A model generated the notes under the pieces. That model saw only the letters and a list, made by a program, of their open reading frames with translations. It did no database searches and was not told the origin of the DNA. A program made the position numbers and the translations under genes. Source: VFMC01 sp031404435 (GTDB lineage: Bacteria > Actinomycetota > Acidimicrobiia > Acidimicrobiales > Ilumatobacteraceae). From it: DNA of 8,772 nucleotides. Shown here one piece after another: positions 1-7,085 of the stretch. Location: assembly GCA_031404435.1 (NCBI GenBank), contig JANNHO010000008.1:1-8772 (forward strand), in the 5' to 3' direction. The first letter of the stretch is position 1, and each line of letters begins with the position of its first letter.

Positions 1-558
1 TCGATGGCGACGCTGCTGTCGGCCGGTGCTGTCGGTGGGGGTGCCTGGGTCGGGGTAGCCGGGCTGCCCACGTTCGGGGTGCAGGCCTGCCGTGAAGCCG
101 GTGTGCCGTCCGAGCGGGTGGTGCTCGTCCGCGAGCAGCCCACCACGCCCTTCGACGACGGCACCTGGGGTCAGGTGCTGGGCGCGCTCATCGACGGGTT
201 CGAGATCGTGATCTTCGGTGCGGCCGCCAGCTTGCGCGCCGGCACGGCTCGGCGGTTGCAAGCCCGGTTGCAGACGCGAGGTGCCGTGCTGGTGGTGGTG
301 GGCGATGCAGGTCCGTTCGCTTGCGACCAGCGGCTTGCGGGAGTCGCCGAGTGGGGTGGCCTCGGCGACGGTCATGGACATCTGGCGACACGCCAGGTTC
401 ACCTCACCCTCGATGGCCGCCGACAGCAGCGGCCACGCCACGACACCATCTGGTATCCCGGCCCGACCGGAGCCATCGCCCCAGTTGCTCCGGTTGCTCC
501 GGTTGGCGCGGTTGCTCCTGTCGATGAGCGGGTTGCGTCGCTGCAACGCACCGGCTGA
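1..558 (+). CDS. imuA: ImuA'-like mutasome protein, C-terminal part (5' truncated by window)
   Basis: The reading frame is open from base 1, and the first ATG (base 4) is probably internal, so only the C-terminal ~185 residues are seen. The visible part resembles the C-terminal half of the actinobacterial ImuA'/RecA-like proteins encoded just before ImuB: a GAWVGVAGLPTFGV strand, a hydrophobic FEIVIFGAAASLRAG segment, an RGAVLVVVGDAGPF strand, a W-GLGDGHGHLATRQV stretch and a closing IWYPGP. In mycobacteria ImuA' acts with ImuB and the error-prone polymerase DnaE2 in damage-induced mutagenesis. The gene ends 5 bases before imuB, so the two are almost certainly co-transcribed. The tail carries an Ala-Pro-Val repeat encoded by 9-base units. 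Any SOS operator would lie upstream of the window. The call rests on local resemblance plus the neighbour; a divergent RecA-fold protein of unknown role is the alternative. Confidence 0.75.
   Translation, partial: SMATLLSAGAVGGGAWVGVAGLPTFGVQACREAGVPSERVVLVREQPTTPFDDGTWGQVLGALIDGFEIVIFGAAASLRAGTARRLQARLQTRGAVLVVVGDAGPFACDQRLAGVAEWGGLGDGHGHLATRQVHLTLDGRRQQRPRHDTIWYPGPTGAIAPVAPVAPVGAVAPVDERVASLQRTG
484..519 (+). repeat. 9-base tandem repeat in the imuA' tail
   Basis: Four units of 9 bases run in frame. Units 1 and 2 are identical (GTTGCTCCG), unit 3 is GTTGGCGCG and unit 4 is GTTGCTCCT. They encode a Val-Ala-Pro-rich linker near the C terminus. The unit length is a multiple of three, so copy changes would lengthen or shorten the protein without shifting the frame. 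Confidence 0.85.
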
Positions 559-563
559 CCGGC

Positions 564-2333
564 ATGGCCCCGGCGCGTCTGGTTGTGGTGCAGTGCCCGC
601 AGTGGTCGGTGGTCGCCGCTGGATGTGCCGTCGGTGAGGCGGTTGCAGTGATCCACGCCAACCGGGTCGTGGCCAGATCGAACGTGGCGGCAGCAGCGGG
701 GGTGCGCGTGGGGCAACGCCGGCGCGAGGCGCAGTCCCGGTGCCCGCACGTGCACGTGGTCGATCATGATCCGGGCCGCGATGCCCGGGCGTTCAACAAG
801 GTGGTCGACGCAATCGCCGACCTGGTGCCCCGACTCGAGTTGACGATGCCGGGCACGCTCGCCTTCGCCGTGCGTGGCCCGTCGCGTTACTTCGGTGGTG
901 ACGAGGCCTTGGCGCAGCGCATCGACGCGGTGCTCGACGCAGTCCTCGCCCCGAACCCCGGCCAGCCCGATTCGGCTCGCGCGGCTCGGGCCATGCGGAT
1001 TGCCGGGAGACCGGGGGTGGGGATCGCCGATGGGCGCTTTGCGGCTACGGTCGCAGCCCGTTACGCATCGCGCGCTGGTTACCCGCAGGTGATCGATGCC
1101 GGGGGATCGGCATCGTTTCTCGCTGGGTTGGCGTTGCGCTGGCTGACCGATGCCGGGGGCGTGCCCGCCGATCAGGTCGACCTGCTCGCTCGCCTCGGGT
1201 TGCGCTGCCTCGGTGATCTGGCTGCGCTGGCCGAGCCCGATGTGATCTCCAGGTTCGGTCTCCCCGGCGTGCAGGCGCGTCAGATGGCGTCGGGGTGCGA
1301 CGACCGTCCCATCGGTACGGCCGATCCACCGGCCGGTCTCGCTGTGGTCAACGACTACGACACCCCCGTCCATCATCTCGAATCGCTCGTGTTCGGGGCC
1401 CGCCAGCTCGCCGAGCGACTGGTTGGGGCGCTCGCCCAGCGAGGCTTGGTGTGCACCCAGTTCGCGGTGGTGGCCGAAACCGAACACGGCGAATCCTGTG
1501 AGCGGTTGTGGTCGATGCCGGCCGGGTTCGGGATGAATGCAATGGCCGAACGGATCCGCTGGCAGCTCGACGGGTGGGCGCGCGGGCAGGGAGGTGGTTC
1601 CGACGCCGACTGCTTCGGTGATGCGGCTGGCGAGCCCACCTCCGGGATCATCCGGCTGTGCCTCGATCCCACCGAGGTGCGCGCCGATGTGGGTGTGCAA
1701 CTTGGTCTGTGGGGAGGTCGCAGCCAGGCCGACGATTGGGCCCAGCGTGCCGCCACCCGCCTGGCCGGCCTGGTCGGTGACGAGCAGGTGATGGTGGCCG
1801 AATGGTGTGGAGGCCGGCAGCTCACCGACGCCTACCGGTGGGTGCCTGCGTCACTCAGCTCGGTGTTCGACCCGGCCCCGACACCGGCGCGCTCGACACC
1901 GGCGCGCTCGACACCGCGCTCGACGGCTGGTCTGGCTGCTGATGGGCCCTGGCCCGGGCAACTGCCGTCACCCTCGCCTGCCGTGGTGCATCCCGAACCG
2001 ATACCGATCGTGGTGCTGGATGGGACGGGCGCCACCGTCACGGTCAGTGGACGCGGCGTCGTCAGCGCACCGCCGGTCACGATCATGCCCGCCAGATCCG
2101 CCAGATCTGCGAGATCCGCCAGGTCCGCCATGCCCGCCGGATCAGTGGGTTCGATGGTTGTCGCGGCAGATGTGATCACCGCGTGGGCCGGTCCGTGGGT
2201 GGTTGACGAGCGGTGGTGGGATGCGGCCAGGCATCGCCGGGTCGCCCGCTTCCAGTTCCTCACCGCATCGGGCCGTGCTTATGTCGCGACGATCGAACAT
2301 CAACAGTGGTGGCTCGTCGCCGAACACGGCTGA
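564..2333 (+). CDS. imuB: ImuB, catalytically inactive Y-family polymerase-like mutasome protein
   Basis: This 589-residue protein is the Y-family DNA polymerase relative that bridges ImuA', DnaE2 and the sliding clamp in actinobacterial translesion mutagenesis. The N-terminus (LVVVQCPQWSVVAA) matches the ImuB start; the metal-binding Asp of true Y-family enzymes is absent there. The place of the catalytic IDEAF motif is taken by residues around 95-112 (MPGTLAFAV...SRYFGG). A helix-hairpin-helix-like stretch lies near 205-235 (LLARLGLRCLGDLAALAE). Residues 379-385 read QLGLWGG, very close to the QLPLWGG clamp-binding motif known from mycobacterial ImuB. The C-terminal 60 residues (GPWVVDERWWD...GRAYVATIEHQQWWLVAE) are the typical ImuB tail. 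A low-complexity linker between about 436 and 530 contains two tandem repeats. The ATG at 564 lies 5 bases after the imuA' stop with no clear ribosome site, suggesting translational coupling. No dnaE2 follows. Confidence 0.92.
   Translation: MAPARLVVVQCPQWSVVAAGCAVGEAVAVIHANRVVARSNVAAAAGVRVGQRRREAQSRCPHVHVVDHDPGRDARAFNKVVDAIADLVPRLELTMPGTLAFAVRGPSRYFGGDEALAQRIDAVLDAVLAPNPGQPDSARAARAMRIAGRPGVGIADGRFAATVAARYASRAGYPQVIDAGGSASFLAGLALRWLTDAGGVPADQVDLLARLGLRCLGDLAALAEPDVISRFGLPGVQARQMASGCDDRPIGTADPPAGLAVVNDYDTPVHHLESLVFGARQLAERLVGALAQRGLVCTQFAVVAETEHGESCERLWSMPAGFGMNAMAERIRWQLDGWARGQGGGSDADCFGDAAGEPTSGIIRLCLDPTEVRADVGVQLGLWGGRSQADDWAQRAATRLAGLVGDEQVMVAEWCGGRQLTDAYRWVPASLSSVFDPAPTPARSTPARSTPRSTAGLAADGPWPGQLPSPSPAVVHPEPIPIVVLDGTGATVTVSGRGVVSAPPVTIMPARSARSARSARSAMPAGSVGSMVVAADVITAWAGPWVVDERWWDAARHRRVARFQFLTASGRAYVATIEHQQWWLVAEHG
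1880..1921 (+). repeat. 15-base tandem repeat in the imuB linker
   Basis: Two perfect copies of a 15-base unit (GACACCGGCGCGCTC at 1880-1894 and 1895-1909) are followed by a 12-base shortened copy (1910-1921). In the imuB frame they encode TPARS-TPARS-TPRS, a basic, Pro/Ser-rich segment after the clamp-binding motif. All unit lengths keep the frame. Confidence 0.9.
2094..2129 (+). repeat. 9-base tandem repeat encoding (Arg-Ser-Ala)4 in imuB
   Basis: Four units of 9 bases (consensus AGATCCGCC, with one to two changes in units 2 and 4) encode Arg-Ser-Ala four times at residues 511-522 of ImuB. The tract sits just before the conserved C-terminal tail and is flanked on both sides by ATGCCCGCC (Met-Pro-Ala). 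Confidence 0.9.
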
Positions 2334-2350
2334 GCAGCAAGCGGGCTCAG
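2330..2350. terminator. Inverted repeat across the imuB / response regulator convergent stops
   Basis: CTGAGC at 2330-2335 pairs perfectly with GCTCAG at 2345-2350 around a 9-base loop. The left arm contains the imuB stop and the right arm the stop of the convergent regulator gene. The stem is only 6 bp and has no T-run, so a two-way terminator is plausible but weakly supported. Confidence 0.3.
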
Positions 2351-3111
2351 GCGGAGATGAGGTTGCGATTGGTCGGGTCGGTTGCGGCGTGGAGCAGGTC
2401 GGTGCTGAGCCGGAAGCCGACACCGCGCACGGTGTGGATGAAGCGCAGCTCCGGGGCAAGTTTCTGCAGCTTGCGGCGCAGGTTCGACAGGTGGACGTCG
2501 ACGACATGAGTGTCGCCGACCCAGTTCGGACCCCACACCTCGTCAAGCAGTTGCCCGCGGGCACGGACTTCGGCCGGGTGACGGCACAGCTGTTCGAACA
2601 GGGCGAACTCGATGCGGGTTACGGGCACGTCGATGCCATGGACCTTCAGTTCCTTGCGACCGACGTCGACGCTGAGCGGGCCGACGCTGATCACCGATGC
2701 CGACATCGGGTCCCACCGGGTGTGCACGTTGCGTGGCCGGCGCAGCAGCGCCTGACAACGCGCCGCCAGCTCATCGGGGGTGACCGGAACCGAGACAGCG
2801 TCGTCGGCCCCGGCTCGAAGGGCACGGATGCGCATCGCGTCGGCATCAGGGGGGGCAATGCCGACGATATACGCATCCGTGAGGCCACGAACGGTGTCGA
2901 ACAAGCTGCCGCCGCGTGGGCTTTGCAGCTCGAGGTCCACCAAGAGCACGTCAGGAGAGAACGATTCGGCGAGCATCAACGCGGCCGAACCCTCGGTTGT
3001 CGCGCTGACGGAGAAACCCCGTTCGCGCAGTGTCACGCCAGCGACACGACGCAAGAGTGCGTCGCTCACAGCAAGCAATACGCGAGGGGCGAGTTGTGCG
3101 TCTGGTTCCAT
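2347..3111 (-). CDS. Atypical OmpR/PhoB-family response regulator with degenerate receiver
   Basis: This DNA-binding regulator has 254 residues from the chosen ATG. An ATG 33 bases upstream (3144) would add 11 residues, but the receiver fold begins right after the chosen start, and a GGAG (complement of 3123-3126) lies 11 bases before it. Numbered from the upstream ATG, the receiver spans about 21-136 and the winged helix about 150-248. The winged helix is well conserved (TRIEFALFEQL, DEVWGPNW, THVVDVHLSNLRRKL, IHTVRGVGFRL), so OmpR-type DNA binding is secure. The receiver keeps the central Asp (LLVDLEL, D70). Its N-terminal acidic pair is replaced by V26-S27, the switch Thr/Ser by I96 and the conserved Lys before Pro by V119. 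Normal phosphotransfer is therefore doubtful, and function may be phosphorylation-independent. No histidine kinase gene is beside it. It converges on imuB with 13 bases between stops. Its targets cannot be read from the sequence. Confidence 0.9.
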   Translation of the reverse strand: MEPDAQLAPRVLLAVSDALLRRVAGVTLRERGFSVSATTEGSAALMLAESFSPDVLLVDLELQSPRGGSLFDTVRGLTDAYIVGIAPPDADAMRIRALRAGADDAVSVPVTPDELAARCQALLRRPRNVHTRWDPMSASVISVGPLSVDVGRKELKVHGIDVPVTRIEFALFEQLCRHPAEVRARGQLLDEVWGPNWVGDTHVVDVHLSNLRRKLQKLAPELRFIHTVRGVGFRLSTDLLHAATDPTNRNLISA

Positions 3112-3144
3112 CCCTTGTCTTTCTCCGCCTAGCCGGGTCGGCAT

Positions 3145-3255
3145 GGTGTCCGTCCCGGGTTCGTTGGAGCTATCGGCAGGTTGCGGCGCTCGCTGTAGCG
3201 AGAATTTCGTTCACCTTGTCTGGGGGATGGGAAGCGCAGGTCAATTTCTCACACG
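3145..3255. promoter_or_regulatory. Divergent intergenic region with small inverted repeat
   Basis: This gap separates the leftward regulator gene from the rightward Nudix-GNAT gene and should hold promoters for both. A perfect inverted repeat, CTCGC-TGTA-GCGAG, lies at 3189-3202 next to an AATTT patch. On the minus strand a TTGACC (complement of 3239-3244) could be a -35 element, but I see no convincing -10 at the right distance. Autoregulation by the response regulator is possible; nothing here proves it. Confidence 0.35.
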
Positions 3256-4326
3256 ATGATCGGTCGCCGCCACGCGGCTCCGATGCCGTATCGTCGACGC
3301 GTGCACGAGCCTGATGCCGTTCAGCCTGGACAAACCGACCTTGCCGCCCTCGTGCGCACTCAGGTTGCCGCACGTCGCCCGGTCGACGAGCGCGAGCGCG
3401 TGTCGATCGCCGCCTTCCTCGACGAGGTCGACCATCTCGAACGTCCTTTCGATGAGCATTCCAACAGCACCCATGTCACGGCGTCGGCCATCGTCACCAG
3501 CAGTCGGGGCGTGGTGCTGCACCTGCACAAGCGCCTGCAAAAGTGGTTGCAGCCCGGTGGTCATATCGACCACGGGGAAACACCGTGGGATGCGGCCCGC
3601 CGGGAAGCGATCGAAGAGACCGGCCTGCCCGGGGAGCTCACTGGGCCACGCCCACCGCTGGTCCATGTCGATGTGCACCCCGGCCCGCGCGGGCATCGAC
3701 ACCTCGACCTGCGCTACGTGGTGACCGCACCCCATGAACGGCCATGCCCACCTGCGGGGGAGAGCCAGGAGGTGGAGTGGTTCCAGTGGCACAAGGCGAT
3801 TGCCATCGCCGACCCCGGTTTGGAAGGGATCCTCCGCGCGCTGCAGCCGGGCGATGCCTCCCTGCGGCCGGCCCGTCAGAGCGACAGCGCCGGATGCAGC
3901 TCGGTCTATCTGCGGTCTCGCCGCTACGCACTGGCGTCGGTTCCGCTGGTGCACAGCGATGCCGAGGTACGTCGGTGGATGGCCGATGACATGATCGGGC
4001 GGACCGACATGACCGTCGCCGAGGTCGATGGCGTCGTCGTCGGCTTCATGGTGGTGGAGACCACCTCAGTCGGGCACGGCTGGATCGAACAGCTCTACCT
4101 CGATCCGACGTGGATGGGTCGCGGGCTCGGCCTTCGGTTCGTGGAGCTCGCCCGCCGCAAGTGTCCCGCTGAGTTGCAACTGTGGACGTTTGCGGTGAAC
4201 GAGCCTGCTCGCCGCTTCTACGAACGAGCCGGGTTCCAGCTGATGGAAACTACGGATGGCGCTTCCAATGAGGAACATCAGCCTGACGTGCGGTATCGAT
4301 GGTCTGCAGAAGTTCCTGATCCCTGA
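3256..4326 (+). CDS. Nudix hydrolase - GNAT acetyltransferase fusion protein
   Basis: This 356-residue protein has two enzyme domains. Residues about 70-195 form a Nudix domain with a complete Nudix box at 102-124: Gly102, Glu108, Arg116-Glu117, Glu120-Glu121 and Gly123 fit G-x5-E-x7-R-E-U-x-E-E-x-G-U. LQPGGHID precedes it, as in many actinobacterial Nudix proteins. Residues about 203-350 form a GNAT domain, with the acetyl-CoA loop in QLYLDPTWMGRGLG (279-292) and the later NEPARRFYERAGF (315-327). Nudix enzymes hydrolyse nucleoside diphosphates linked to other groups and GNAT enzymes acetylate amines; neither substrate can be read here. No signal peptide is seen, so it is probably cytosolic. 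The start is uncertain: ATG 3256, ATG 3283 and GTG 3301 all lack a good ribosome site. The first 15 residues look poorly protein-like, so GTG 3301 (341 residues, perhaps leaderless) is a serious alternative. LacI follows 32 bases later. Confidence 0.88.
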   Translation: MIGRRHAAPMPYRRRVHEPDAVQPGQTDLAALVRTQVAARRPVDERERVSIAAFLDEVDHLERPFDEHSNSTHVTASAIVTSSRGVVLHLHKRLQKWLQPGGHIDHGETPWDAARREAIEETGLPGELTGPRPPLVHVDVHPGPRGHRHLDLRYVVTAPHERPCPPAGESQEVEWFQWHKAIAIADPGLEGILRALQPGDASLRPARQSDSAGCSSVYLRSRRYALASVPLVHSDAEVRRWMADDMIGRTDMTVAEVDGVVVGFMVVETTSVGHGWIEQLYLDPTWMGRGLGLRFVELARRKCPAELQLWTFAVNEPARRFYERAGFQLMETTDGASNEEHQPDVRYRWSAEVPDP

Positions 4327-4331
4327 AAAGT

Positions 4332-4354
4332 TGGAACGTCAAGGTATTGTTCCA
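4332..4354. promoter_or_regulatory. Inverted repeat before the LacI gene, candidate operator
   Basis: TGGAAC (4332-4337) and GTTCCA (4349-4354) form a perfect 6-bp inverted repeat with an 11-base spacer, filling most of the 32-base gap before the repressor start. The core 4333-4353 has the frame GGAA-N13-TTCC, the same as the palindrome at 8311-8331 in front of the transporter genes. LacI-family regulators often control their own gene, so this is a candidate autoregulatory site. The odd-length centre is not the usual LacI operator with central CG, which lowers confidence. Confidence 0.4.
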
Positions 4355-4358
4355 GCCA

Positions 4359-5360
4359 ATGTCAACCCTTGCCGATGTCGCTGCGCACGCCGGGGTCGGC
4401 ATCGGGACGGTGTCGCGAGTACTGAACAACAGCCCCAACGTGTCCGTCGCGATGCGCGAGCGGGTGATGACTGCGGTCGGTCAACTCGGATACCAGCCCA
4501 CCCGCAAAAAGCGCTCTGATCAGGCCAGCCGTACCGGGTACGTGGGGGTGTTGGTCACCTTCTTCGACGAACCCTCCGCATACCAACGCTTGCGCGGCAT
4601 CGTGTCCCGGCTGCAGCCGCACAACTACGAGATCGTGCTGTACAACGTCGCCTCGCCCAGTCACGCGCGTACGACGGTGGCGGAGATCCCAGATCATGAG
4701 ATCCTCGAGGCGCTGATCGTCATCTCGCTTCCGCTGTCGTCGAGTGAGGCCAAGTTGCTCGCCGGCGCCTCGTTCCCGACCGTGCTGCTCGACACGACTG
4801 CGCCGGGCCTACCCACGGTGTGCATCGACGACCGCCATGGCGGCGCGATCGCCACGCAGCACCTGCTCGATCTCGGCCATCGCCGAATCGCCTTCGTTGG
4901 CGAGCCGCCCGACAACCCGTTCGGGTTCGTTTCCAGCGCGCGTCGCGAGGAGGGCTATGGCGACACGCTCCTCAAGGCCGGTGTTACCCCCGACCCAGCC
5001 CTGATCCGCCACGGTGCCCACCTGCGCTCGGCGGCTAAGCAGATGACGCTCGAACTGCTCGCCCTGGCCGAACCACCGACGGCGATCGTTGCCGCGTCGG
5101 ACGTGCAAGCCGTTGGCGTGATCGAAGCCGCGGAAGCATTGCACCTCAAGGTTCCCGACGACCTGTCGATCATTGGGTATGACGACATCGAACTGGCTTC
5201 GTTGATGGGCCTCACCACCGTCCGCCAGCCGTTGGAGCGATCCGGTCAGCGAGTGGCCGATCTGATCATCCAGGCCATTGCCAGCTCCAGCCGCGCAGTG
5301 TTCGTCGAGGAGATGGAGCTCGAACTGGTGGTCCGTTCCTCGACCGGACCGCGCCGGTGA
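4359..5360 (+). CDS. LacI-family sugar-responsive transcriptional regulator
   Basis: The protein has 333 residues from the ATG at 4359. A TTG at 4347 would add four residues, but LacI proteins normally start right before the helix-turn-helix, as MSTLADVAAHAG does here. The DNA-binding domain (about 3-50) has the family pattern TLADVAAHAGVGIGTVSRVLNN followed by VSVAMRERVMTAVGQLGYQPT. The periplasmic-binding-like ligand domain fills about 60-333, with recognisable blocks HLLDLGHRRIAFVG, AIVAASDVQAVGVIEAA, DLSIIGYDDIELASLMGLTTVRQP and a C-terminal dimer region. Such proteins repress sugar genes until a sugar or sugar phosphate binds. The gene overlaps the alpha-glucosidase by 4 bases (GTGA), so the two are one transcript, and a glucoside such as maltose or trehalose is a reasonable but inferred effector. 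Candidate operators are at 4332-4354 and 8311-8331. Its hinge (TRKKRSDQASRTG) departs from the common ARSLR-like form. Confidence 0.93.
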   Translation: MSTLADVAAHAGVGIGTVSRVLNNSPNVSVAMRERVMTAVGQLGYQPTRKKRSDQASRTGYVGVLVTFFDEPSAYQRLRGIVSRLQPHNYEIVLYNVASPSHARTTVAEIPDHEILEALIVISLPLSSSEAKLLAGASFPTVLLDTTAPGLPTVCIDDRHGGAIATQHLLDLGHRRIAFVGEPPDNPFGFVSSARREEGYGDTLLKAGVTPDPALIRHGAHLRSAAKQMTLELLALAEPPTAIVAASDVQAVGVIEAAEALHLKVPDDLSIIGYDDIELASLMGLTTVRQPLERSGQRVADLIIQAIASSSRAVFVEEMELELVVRSSTGPRR

Positions 5361-7063
5361 CCACGCCGGTGATCGCGCCACAGCGGCGCGCCTGGTGGCG
5401 TGACGCCGTGGTCTACCAGCTCTACGTGCGATCGTTCGCCGATGGCGATGGAGACGGCCGCGGCGACCTCATCGGCATCCGTTCTCGACTCGAGTATCTC
5501 GAGCAACTCGGCATCGACGCCATCTGGTTGACCCCGTGCTACCCGTCTCCACAGCTCGACCACGGCTACGACGTGGCGGACTACTTCGACATCGAACCCA
5601 CCTACGGCACGCTTGACAGCTTCGACGAGTTGGTGGCGGGATGCCATCAGGCCGGCATCAAGGTGCTGATGGACATCGTTCCGAACCATTGCAGCGATCA
5701 GCACGCCTGGTTTCAAGCGGCGCTGGCGGACCACAGCGGCAGCCCGCTTCGCGAACGGTTCTACTTCCGTGATGGTTGCGGTGAGCGCGGCGAGCTTCCG
5801 CCGAACAACTGGGTGTCGGTGTTCGGCGGCCCGGCCTGGAGCCGCACCGTCGATGCCGGCGGGGCCCCGGGACAGTGGTACCTGCACACGTTCACCCCAT
5901 GGCAGCCCGATTTCAACTGGGACTGCCAGGACGTGGTGGACCACTTCGACGACGTACTCCACTTCTGGTTCGACCGCGGTGTCGACGGGTTCCGCGTCGA
6001 CGCGGTCACGGTGGCCGGCAAGGCGCCCGGCCTGCCCGATGCCCCGCCGGTTCCGGTTGGCACCGCCGAGAACGACGCGTGGGCGCACAACCCGTACTCG
6101 GTGTTCTGGCCGTCGGCGCACGTCGCGTGGCGACGGTGGCGCAAGCTGATCGACCAGTACGAACACGACCACCCGGGCCGCGAGCTTGTCACCGTCAGCG
6201 AGGCGTACACCCCGGGTCGCCCCGATCTGCTGTTGGAATACGTGCAGACCGACGAGTTCCACCAGTCGTTCTGTTTCGACCTGCTGCTCAGCCCGTGGCA
6301 CGCACCGATGATCCGCAGCGCGATCGACGACGTGTATCAGGTGCTGGTGCGTGAAGGCGCGGCACTGACATGGACGTTCAACAACCACGACACCCAGCGC
6401 GCCGTCACCCGCTACGGCCGCGCCGATGCCACACAGGCTGAGAGCTACACCGGCAACAACTTGGTGTACACCCGCGCCGAAGTCGACCTCGAGCTCGGCG
6501 TTCGGCGGGCCAGGGCGATGATCATGTTGGCCGCCGCGTTGCCGGGTTCGCTGTACCTGTTCCAGGGCGAGGAGCTCGGCCTCCCGGAAGTACTCGACAT
6601 CCCGGCCGACCGCCGTGAAGATCCCATCTTCGCTCGCACCGATGGGCGCGAGATCGGTCGCGACGGCTGCCGTGTCCCGCTTCCCTGGACCAGCGAAACC
6701 GTTACCGGACACGGATTTTCAGGTACCGAAGCCGAGCCGTGGCTGCCGCAGCCGGCCGAATGGGGAACCTGGGCCGCCGATACCCAACACGGCGACGAGT
6801 CCTCGATGCTGCACCTGTACCGCTCGGTGCTGAGCGCTCGCCGACACCATGACCCGACGGCACCGATCGAGTGGGTGCACGACGACAGCAGCGACGTGGT
6901 GGGGTTCACCAAAGGGTCACTGCTGGTGGTGCTCAACGTGTCAGGCCACGACGTTGCGCTTCCCGCAGCGCTCTTCGACGGCCGTGCCCTCGTGTTGTCA
7001 TCGGTAGTCGGTCACGATGATCCAACCGTCGTACCCGCCGACGGTTGCATCTGGCTCGGCTGA
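5357..7063 (+). CDS. Cytosolic GH13 alpha-glucosidase (alpha-amylase family)
   Basis: This 568-residue enzyme cleaves terminal alpha-glucosidic bonds of imported oligosaccharides. It begins WWRDAVVYQLYVRSFADGDGDGRGDL, the usual opening of GH13 oligosaccharide hydrolases. The conserved GH13 regions are present in order: DIVPNH (106-111), QPDFNWD (183-189), GFRVDAV (211-217, nucleophile Asp215), VSEAY (280-284, acid/base Glu282) and FNNHD (341-345, transition-state Asp345). All three catalytic acids are intact, and the length is normal for alpha-glucosidases (about 530-570). No signal peptide is visible, so it acts in the cytoplasm on sugar brought in by the neighbouring ABC system. The overall pattern suggests the actinobacterial alpha-glucosidase group rather than trehalose synthase or sucrose phosphorylase, but substrate cannot be fixed from sequence alone. 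The GTG start at 5357 overlaps the LacI stop; a second in-frame GTG at 5369 follows an almost identical 12-base repeat. Confidence 0.93.
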   Translation: MTTPVIAPQRRAWWRDAVVYQLYVRSFADGDGDGRGDLIGIRSRLEYLEQLGIDAIWLTPCYPSPQLDHGYDVADYFDIEPTYGTLDSFDELVAGCHQAGIKVLMDIVPNHCSDQHAWFQAALADHSGSPLRERFYFRDGCGERGELPPNNWVSVFGGPAWSRTVDAGGAPGQWYLHTFTPWQPDFNWDCQDVVDHFDDVLHFWFDRGVDGFRVDAVTVAGKAPGLPDAPPVPVGTAENDAWAHNPYSVFWPSAHVAWRRWRKLIDQYEHDHPGRELVTVSEAYTPGRPDLLLEYVQTDEFHQSFCFDLLLSPWHAPMIRSAIDDVYQVLVREGAALTWTFNNHDTQRAVTRYGRADATQAESYTGNNLVYTRAEVDLELGVRRARAMIMLAAALPGSLYLFQGEELGLPEVLDIPADRREDPIFARTDGREIGRDGCRVPLPWTSETVTGHGFSGTEAEPWLPQPAEWGTWAADTQHGDESSMLHLYRSVLSARRHHDPTAPIEWVHDDSSDVVGFTKGSLLVVLNVSGHDVALPAALFDGRALVLSSVVGHDDPTVVPADGCIWLG

Positions 7064-7085
7064 ACCGCTCACTCGCCAGGCAACT

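Noticed and set aside
399..1700. A 433-codon open frame on the minus strand, antisense to imuB
   Set aside because: It mirrors the well-supported imuB gene, shows no recognisable domain and has the His/Arg/Gly-rich composition typical of antisense frames in high-GC DNA.
2203..3132. A 309-codon plus-strand frame antisense to the response regulator
   Set aside because: The minus-strand product has a clear receiver and winged helix; the plus frame also overlaps the imuB end and has no recognisable features.
3189..3202. CTCGC-TGTA-GCGAG as a terminator or strong operator
   Set aside because: The arms are only 5 bases and GC-rich; it is noted within the divergent region but not called a defined site.
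4347..4358. TTG start for the LacI protein, four residues upstream
   Set aside because: The family opening motif starts at the ATG at 4359, and the TTG lies within the inverted repeat with AAGG only two bases before it.
5246..6712. A 488-codon open frame on the minus strand, antisense to the alpha-glucosidase
   Set aside because: The plus strand holds every GH13 catalytic motif in order; the antisense product has no domain and arises from GC-biased codon use.
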